Source: Combretum micranthum | Taxonomy: Eukaryota > Streptophyta > Magnoliopsida > Myrtales > Combretaceae | Direction: 5' to 3' | Length of the DNA: 64,000 nt | Assembly (NCBI GenBank): GCA_024138025.1 | Contig: JAMXBD010000024.1 | Span: forward strand, 2,666,001 to 2,730,000 | Shown here: positions 57,926 through 64,000 of the stretch, piece after piece | Numbering within the stretch: position 1 is the first letter of the stretch | How the letters are laid out: every line of letters begins with the position of its first letter | Notes under the pieces: model-generated | Told to the model about the DNA's origin: nothing | Database searches by the model: none | Seen by the model: the letters and a program-made list of their open reading frames with translations, nothing else | Translations under genes and position numbers: made by a program

Positions 57926-59103
57926 GTGAGTTTATTTCTTACATTTCGTACTTATGTACTTGCTTACAGAATAGTGATATTATAATTAGGAAAAGATAAA
58001 ATAGAAAGTGCATGTGCCTTAGATATATATATGGTTGAATTTATGTTAAGTATACCAAGATGGGAATTATCTATAATCGATGTTTGATTTAAGTATAGTA
58101 ATGATATGTCTGCAAATTCTATGACCACACTAAAATATCTAATATTATGCTATGAGTACTTAATTAAATTGATTATGCATATCATGTAGTGAGGTACGCA
58201 GAGCTCGAAATCTACATAACAATAAATGGTTGCCCAAATTAATTTAACGGTGAGTAAACACCCGAATGAATCATATTTTAGCGGCTAGTAGTGGCTTGCA
58301 TAAAACTACAAAAATCTTGTTTGCGAATAGCGGTCTATATGGCCTAGAACACCTAACCTCGAATGAAGGACATAAATCCATTCGACATATGATTCCTAGA
58401 AAATCATATGTATTGCATGCTCATATATTTGTTACATTTCATATGCTTGTCTACATAACTTGTTTAATTATTGGTTATTCGAGTACTTTATTATGGAAAT
58501 GATTCTCACTAAGCAAGTAAGCTTACCCCTTCTTAGACACCTTTTGCAACAACTATACTTATGAAGCCCCAAGGATTTTTTCTCCCAGGTACTACCCTTT
58601 TGGACTCAAGAGCTTTTAAATGAAGTCAAGGACTAAAAGTAGACTTAGACTTCTAAGTAAAACTCTGGTATAATTATTTTGATTAGACTATGATAGACTT
58701 AATATATTTTTTTTTATAGGGGAATGCCCCTTTGATATTTTTAAGACTCCCTATATTTTATATTTAAGACGCATTTGTTATGATTTCCATTCTTAATTGC
58801 TATTATGAATATGTTCTTGAACAACTTGTTTCAAAGTTTGGTCCTCTATGATCATGAAGGTAGGCATTACACCCGATATCGAAGCTTTTGGGATGAATAA
58901 GGTTGTCATACTAAAGCTTTAATATTGAGCATGGCGGATTGCCGTGTTTAGGATATCCTTTGGGGCGTGACAGCCGTTGTCGGAGACCTGACAATATTAG
59001 GAAAGCCTAAAGTCTACTAGTTTAGCTAAATTTTGCATAATATATCTATATATTTTTTGGGGTTTATTCATTTTATTGAATTTGTTCTTGTGTTTTCTTA
59101 ACT

Positions 59104-60072
59104 GTGTGAACTTTAAATTGCATTGGATTTACGTGTTTTTATTGTGAAGGTGATCATAAGTACTATGAATGTCCTAATCCGTATTATTATCTCTTTAACT
59201 CGTTTTATAAAATTATCCCCTATGGCTCCTTATCAAGATTTTACAGATATGACCTTATGACTCTCAATGATATGATTTAGGGACGTGGTAGTAGACATTG
59301 ACCTTTGAATATCAAAGTGAGAGACCCATCTCACATTTTTCTCAACAATCATATTACAACCATACTCCAAACACATTGACCACATCATTTTCCTCCTTGG
59401 CCATACAAAAAAGATCCTCAGGAAAAATCTATTTTGAAAGGATATTGATTCAAGAATGATAACTTAGATTTGTTTGTTAGGACGATGCAAACACTTTTTG
59501 AAGTGGACTCACAGAAATCGTGTGCTCCTATTCTTTACAAACTCGTAAGCTTAGAAGAATTGGCTACTCTTCTAGGACCATCTCAAGAGTGGGTATCTAG
59601 GTTAATTAAATCTTTAGAAACTCTTGAGAGATATGAGAGAGTAAAAAGGAGATAATTACAAGTCCTTTTGATACATCTAGAGAGAATGATCCAATATACA
59701 ACTTAAGGAGACAATAAAAGTAAAGGATGAGTTGTGGAGAAGGAAATTGAATTTATAGATCATATGGTAAATTTGATCAGTCATGAAGATGAGTTAGATT
59801 CTACTGAGGAAAAAGATGATTATGAGGAAATTAATTTGTTATATCTTAATTATTTTCCTAATGACCTAATCCTTCAGAACACAGATCTAGATGACATTCC
59901 TCTATTTACCTAGAAGAAGAGATATTTGGAGATTGAACACGAGATAGAAACCGAGGATGTCAATTTCTCTCCACTTATTGAGTTAACTTTAGAATTATGG
60001 GAGTGGGACACATTTCCATGGGATCCAGGTGGAAAGGTCAACATTAAAAGTCAAGCTGAGGACTTTAAGTAA
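59104..60072 (+). pseudogene. Degenerate gag-like frame with zinc knuckle
   Basis: One reading frame can be followed from a CFYCEGDHKYYEC zinc-knuckle-like motif (59134-59172, CX2CX3HX4C) through MQTLFEVDSQKSC and LEELATLLGPSQEW to an acidic C-terminus (EDELDSTEEKDDYEEINLL, then DVNFSPLIELTLELWEWD) ending at TAA 60070. No frameshift is needed over about 970 nt, but at least seven in-frame stops occur (TAG, TGA, TGA, TGA, TAA at 59653, TAA, TGA), plus a TAG at 59911. I cannot name the protein. Position and zinc knuckle suggest a gag-derived nucleic-acid-binding protein of a non-autonomous element. The start is unknown. Confidence 0.5.
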
Positions 60073-60079
60073 AGCGCTT

Positions 60080-60097
60080 CATGGGAGGTAGCCCATG
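60080..60097 (+). other. Stem-loop after the degenerate frame
   Basis: CATGGG / CCCATG stem with loop AGGTAG, just after the frame's stop; it sits in a GCGCTT...GGGAGGYARCCC context that I associate with Athila-group elements. Confidence 0.6.
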
Positions 60098-60430
60098 TCT
60101 ACTACAGGTATGTTTAGTTCATTTTTCTTAGTTTTTTTCACCTCTATCCTTAATCTTTGCTTTATATTTTATAGGTGCACGAGCTAACTGTCAAAATTTG
60201 TAGGGAAGAGTTGATCCCTACAATGGTTTTAAGCATGAACTTCAGTTGGGTTCTCACATGTGCAACGTGATGCTACAATGGCTCCACTTGAATGACTTCC
60301 TGATTCTTTGCAAAGTTTTCAATCTCAAAATGGGCAAGTATCGGTTCCTTTTCTTTTTATTTTCTTTCTTTTTGCTCCTTCTTAGGCTATATCCGCTTTA
60401 GTAAACATTGAGGGTAATGTCTCATTCTAA

Positions 60431-60444
60431 GTGTGGGGAAGGGA
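60431..60444 (+). other. Internal polypurine-like stretch
   Basis: GTGTGGGGAAGGGA, much like the tract before the 3' LTR; could prime internally or mark an old junction. Confidence 0.4.
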
Positions 60445-61033
60445 TAAACTAGGAAGATTAAGTTAAGTGGTCTGGTGTTGTACTTTAATGAATTATACAC
60501 TTGTATTCAAAAGAACCCCACTTAATGGACATGAAAATTTGAAGAATTTTGAAAATCCTAAAATTGTACTCATCAAAATATAGACTTAGCATTCAAATGT
60601 TAAACTAAAAGTGATTTTGTGTGCCCTACTCACCTATTGTGAACTTAGTCTACTTAGTTGAAGTTTTAAGATGAAATCTTAGTGAAGTAAATTTACTTTC
60701 TATTTAATGACTGAATCTAGTGTTGTGAAAGAAGTCAAAGTCCTAGTTTTAAAGTTAAATGGTTGTGTTTCTAAGCTTATTGGTTAGTATATTTGCTTTT
60801 CAAAAACTTTGAGAGCCTTTCTAACCTTTAGTGAAAGGGTTACATGAAATTAATCTCTTAGTGATTCTTCTTGATAATCTCTTTGAAAAAATCAATCAAT
60901 TGTTGTGCTAAACAGTTGCTATAAAAAGCTTAGTTAATATGGGTAGCTTTGGTCCCTTAGAAGAGCAAAGTCTGACCCTGCTATTGACTATGCAAGCTTC
61001 TTATACTCAATTGATTTAAAAAAGAGAGAGAAA

Positions 61034-61054
61034 GGGAGGGAGGGAGGGGGAGGG
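61034..61054 (+). other. G-quadruplex-forming motif
   Basis: Four or more G-runs of three with single-A spacers (GGGAGGGAGGGAGGGGG then AGGG), meeting the usual pattern for a very stable quadruplex in the sense strand of the outer element. Confidence 0.75.
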
Positions 61055-61560
61055 TTTGATAAGACGGGGCAAAAACCATCTAGAGGAAAAGAAAAAGATG
61101 CAAGCAAAAACCTGTCCCTTTGAAAGCTATCAAAAGAACTTTGAAGAGATTTAAATCAAAGATGAAAAAACTTAAGCGGAATGATGGATGCCATATACTT
61201 TCATGTTGGGTTACTGTACTTAGAGAGGTAGTTGAACAGTTTATATACTTATGATAAGTGGTAGATGTAACCAAGCTGCTTTTGTTTTATGTGACTTTGT
61301 ATTTCTTTTATGATTTGGAAGCAGTTATTAAATGGTGAGGGTAATAGTTCGATTTACTTAGATTAATCTTAAAAATTTAACTTTAGTATGCCAAGTATAA
61401 GTACAATTATGGTAAGTTTGAGTGGCAGGCACTAAGAAATCACTAATTTGGAAATTGAAAGAATGCTTTGTTGAATTGAATTTTCTGATAATTCTTGAGT
61501 GTAATTGATGATGTATTTCTTTGTCCTTAATTGTTTGCTTCAGGACAAGTAAACGGTTAA

Positions 61561-61571
61561 GTGTAGGGAAG
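61561..61571 (+). other. Polypurine tract of the outer element
   Basis: GTGTAGGGAAG, following a CAGGACAAGTAAACGGTTAA context, just before the 3' LTR. Confidence 0.65.
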
Positions 61572-61573
61572 TT

Positions 61574-62967
61574 TAAGAAGTGTTTAAAGACCCTTATTAT
61601 TCACATTATTTTAATATGATATTATATAAATCTTATGTGAATTCTAAAGGAAAATGATACTTATTTAGTTAAATTTTCAATTTTAGGAATGAAAGAAGAC
61701 GATGAGCATTAATGGAGACTTCTAGATGAGTTAAGGAAGATTTTGATAAGGAGCTTAGGAAAGTGAAGATTTATAACATACATGACCTTTCTATACAAGC
61801 TATGTAGAACACTGGTGTTGGAGACAAAAATTGACCAACAAGCATTTCTAAAGTGCACAAAGAATGAACATAAGCCATGTAGAATGCTCATGTAGAGGAT
61901 CGAAATTAGGCAATAGCGGTTTTCAAAGAACACAACATGTCAACACGACCTATGATTGAGGCTGTGTAGCTCTACAATCATCAAATTTTGTTAGTTTCCA
62001 TGCAACATGGCCTCGAACACAGGCTGTGTAGGATGGTCGTGCAAAAGTATTTCGCCACTTTTCTATAAATATAAGCCTTAGCTCGTCTTTGTAAAAAAAA
62101 CCTTCTTTCTTTTTACGAACCATAGAGTCAAAAATAGGTTTTTGAGAGTAGAGAAATGCTAGGGCTTACTGGAGATCACAAGACTTCATCTTTAAGGGTT
62201 GCAATCATAACTCTTTACTATTTTTCTATGTTTTATCATTGTATTTTTATTTTATGGAAAAATAGATCTTTTTACCCTAAATCTTTAGAAACTTAACACT
62301 AATGTAGAGATTAGATTATTTTGTTAATAGAAGTTTATGTTTCTTGAATCTATTCATGTGCTTTGATTGTTCTTTGAATTAATATGTGCATTATTACATT
62401 CATTGTTTGATTCTTATTGATTTAATCAACATATTGATTGATAAGATAGATCTAGCATGAATAGTGAAGTTTGAATGTGACTCCAAACATCGATTGCATG
62501 AGCTTTCTGCATAAGGATCGAATCTTTTTAGGGAATCATGAACTTAATGTTATTTTATATGACTCTAATGCTATTTTGTATGCATCTAATGAGAAAGACA
62601 TTTCCATTAGACATATAAGGTTAGAATTCAATTATCTTGAAATAAAGACTGATGAAATTTGTGATTCTTAGGTTCAAGAACCTAAACAACCCATTAGGGA
62701 TAGTTTTGTGATATGATATTTTTAGAAGCGCTGATACACTTTTCCTAGGGTGTAGTAATTAATTAGTTGCTTGGATATATTAAGATAGTTCGAATTAGAT
62801 CAGCAAATAGTAGAATTAGGGTGAGTACTAATAGTTATAGGTCCTGGTGGAACAACCCATGTGCTTACACCGGCACTACAATAGGTGTGCTTACCTATAA
62901 TTAATTGCAAAGTAAGAACAGGGTTTTAATTTAATTTAATTGATTGCAATTGAGAAGTCCTCCATCA
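61574..62967 (+). repeat. 3' LTR of the outer element (LTR-C)
   Basis: 1,394 bp, uninterrupted. The first bases TAAGAAGTGTTTAAAGACCC have mutated from TGATAAGTG; it ends AGTCCTCCATCA. It is the template that shows how the pieces of the 5' LTR fit together. Confidence 0.85.
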
Positions 62968-64000
62968 TTTAGCAAATGATTCTAAGTTTAATAATTAGAA
63001 TCTCTTCTTAATCATTAGTACCTAGAACCACATTGAGAATCAAAATTCAAGGATTAAATAATCACAATACAGAAGGATTTTACCACTCTATCTCTAGATA
63101 TAATGAGTAATTCTCTTCAATAACCTAGATCTATTCATTAAAATTACCTCTCAATCTATTTTAACAAAATCATACACGAATTTAGATCATGCGTTATGCC
63201 AATTCAAGATCTATTAAGCTTAGGTTTTTGAATTCAATAATTCAACACTAATTCAGTTAAGTACAATGGAGTTACATGAATTTAACCTAAGGATTTACAA
63301 TACCTAAGCTAAATCAATTACTCCTCCATGGATGTGATAACGCAAAGCAGTAATTCAAAGAAATAATTGAAGAACATAATGGGAAAAGCAATAAAAATTG
63401 CAATCCTTTAATGAAGTGGAAGCAATGAAGTCTAATTGTGGATGTGAGACACAAAATTGCTAAAAACCCACTAAGGTACTTTCTAAATTCCCTCTTGTAC
63501 AATCTGACAAATTAATCTATTCTCTTCTCTATGCTTGTCTAAGGTTTCGTGAAAAGTAAGTATTTATAGTACAAAGGATACTGATGTGGCAAAAAATCTA
63601 AAAGTTGCATAAAATACATTAAACACATCTAAAGCCCATGTGATCTATCGCATTACTAGTATCATTCTTAGTTGTGCAAAGGTCATGAAGAAATGCTTCT
63701 ATTCTTCTTAACGTGTTTTCAACTGGGAAGCTCCTCTCATTTTTTGCTCAAGTTCAACCACAACCAAGTTCTGCAACACGTTCTCAACCGTGACTATTCC
63801 TTCTTCAAACTCGGTTGTGTTCAAAGCGTTCATAACCTTAGAACTTCTTCAAAATTTAATTGTTCTTCTCCTCAGCGCAATTGCGTTCTTGACTGCAATC
63901 TCGGCTATGAGTAATTCTTCTTATCCTCGATCGTGTTCTAGTCATGTCTACTCATTTTTTAAGTATTTGTTGATCTTTTTGTTATATCTTTTCATATCAT
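62968..64000 (-). other. Probable inverted fragment of another Athila-type LTR
   Basis: No gene. On the reverse strand, 63060-63200 resembles the LTR-B/LTR-C middle in style (AGATCTAGGTTATTGAAGAG, ATATCTAGAGATAGAG), but the match is weak and no end is visible. The stretch 63700-63920 is slightly more GC-rich and not recognised. Confidence 0.3.

Larger units (their letters stand above)
51921..58972 (+). mobile_element. Solo LTR S12, family 1, inserted in a primer binding site
   Basis: Starts TGTTATAAGCCCC and ends GGGGCGTGACA. Target duplication GGCGT/GCCGT (51916-51920, 58973-58977) has one mismatch, and the left flank seems to have lost about 3 bp. Split by S13 into 51921-53072 and 56514-58972, net about 3.61 kb. 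Landmarks: TATA 52679, donor 52859/52860, palindrome 57716-57766, broken mini-exon 57862-57925, GC motif 58719-58730. More diverged than S13. Confidence 0.85.
58973..61573 (+). other. Internal region of the outer Athila-type element
   Basis: About 2.6 kb between primer binding site and 3' LTR. Holds one degenerate frame, a stem-loop, two polypurine-like stretches and a G-run. No protease, reverse transcriptase or integrase, so the element would have depended on a partner. Confidence 0.7.
36196..62967 (+). mobile_element. Non-autonomous Athila-type LTR retrotransposon, heavily nested
   Basis: Two related LTRs (LTR-C) bound it: a 5' LTR in three pieces (36196-36348, 44924-45395, 51199-51908; about 1.34 kb) and a 3' LTR at 61574-62967 (1,394 bp). 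The 5' LTR lacks about 70 bp that the 3' LTR has at 61607-61680. After the 5' LTR comes a TGGCG...CCGTTGTCGG primer binding site complementary to tRNA-Asp, as in Athila/Calypso elements, split by S12. The internal region is only about 2.6 kb (58973-61573) with one degenerate frame and no pol. The flanks (AAGTT, TTTAG) do not form a duplication. Confidence 0.75.

Overview
The window is repeat DNA from a large, AT-rich plant nuclear genome. It carries plant LTR retrotransposons of Ty3/gypsy type, a Mutator-like and a hAT-like non-autonomous DNA element, TATAAATA promoters with CT-rich leaders, and plant-type splice signals. I see no intact host gene, rRNA, tRNA or CRISPR. The species cannot be named from the sequence.

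Layout. 1-3555: AT-rich DNA with a Mutator-like element (801-2186) and an old LTR-like segment. 3561-6826: first solo copy of a long LTR family (here family 1, about 3.3-4.8 kb, ends TGTAARCCCC...GGGGCGTGACA, 5-bp target duplications). 8360-11839: partial family-1 copy carrying a hAT-like element (11007-11745). 11840-35612: a family-1 copy split by a related LTR (about 13203-33422), which holds an inverted family-1 LTR (17145-29078), which holds an Athila-type solo LTR (21997-26879), which holds another inverted family-1 LTR (22965-26411); two more solo LTRs (17378-20610, 29571-33113) sit in the same stack. 36196-62967: a non-autonomous Athila-type retrotransposon with two LTRs. Its 5' LTR is split by an inverted family-1 LTR (36349-44918, itself split by 39738-43551) and by a decayed chromovirus-like element (45396-51193). 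Its primer binding site is split by another family-1 LTR (51921-58972), itself split by 53073-56508. 62968-64000: probably part of a further LTR, inverted.

Coding content. The only recognisable polyprotein is the gag-pol of the 45.4-51.2 kb element: zinc knuckle, protease, reverse transcriptase, RNase H, integrase and a chromodomain-like tail, all broken by stops and frameshifts. The outer Athila-type element keeps a degenerate zinc-knuckle frame (59104-60072).

Most unusual signal. The family-1 LTRs look like complete spliced transcription units: TATA box, leader with a splice donor, a conserved imperfect palindrome of about 53 nt, a short exon-like block reading into an acidic ending (consensus [ED]DY[FY][DNY]-stop), a 42-nt exon-like block coding for [YFH][DE][YF][LI]WL, and a GGGGAATGCCCC motif near the 3' end. 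Between the two most similar copies, 9 of the 10 substitutions in the two putative coding blocks are synonymous by my hand count. That suggests these supposedly non-coding LTRs carried a small spliced gene.
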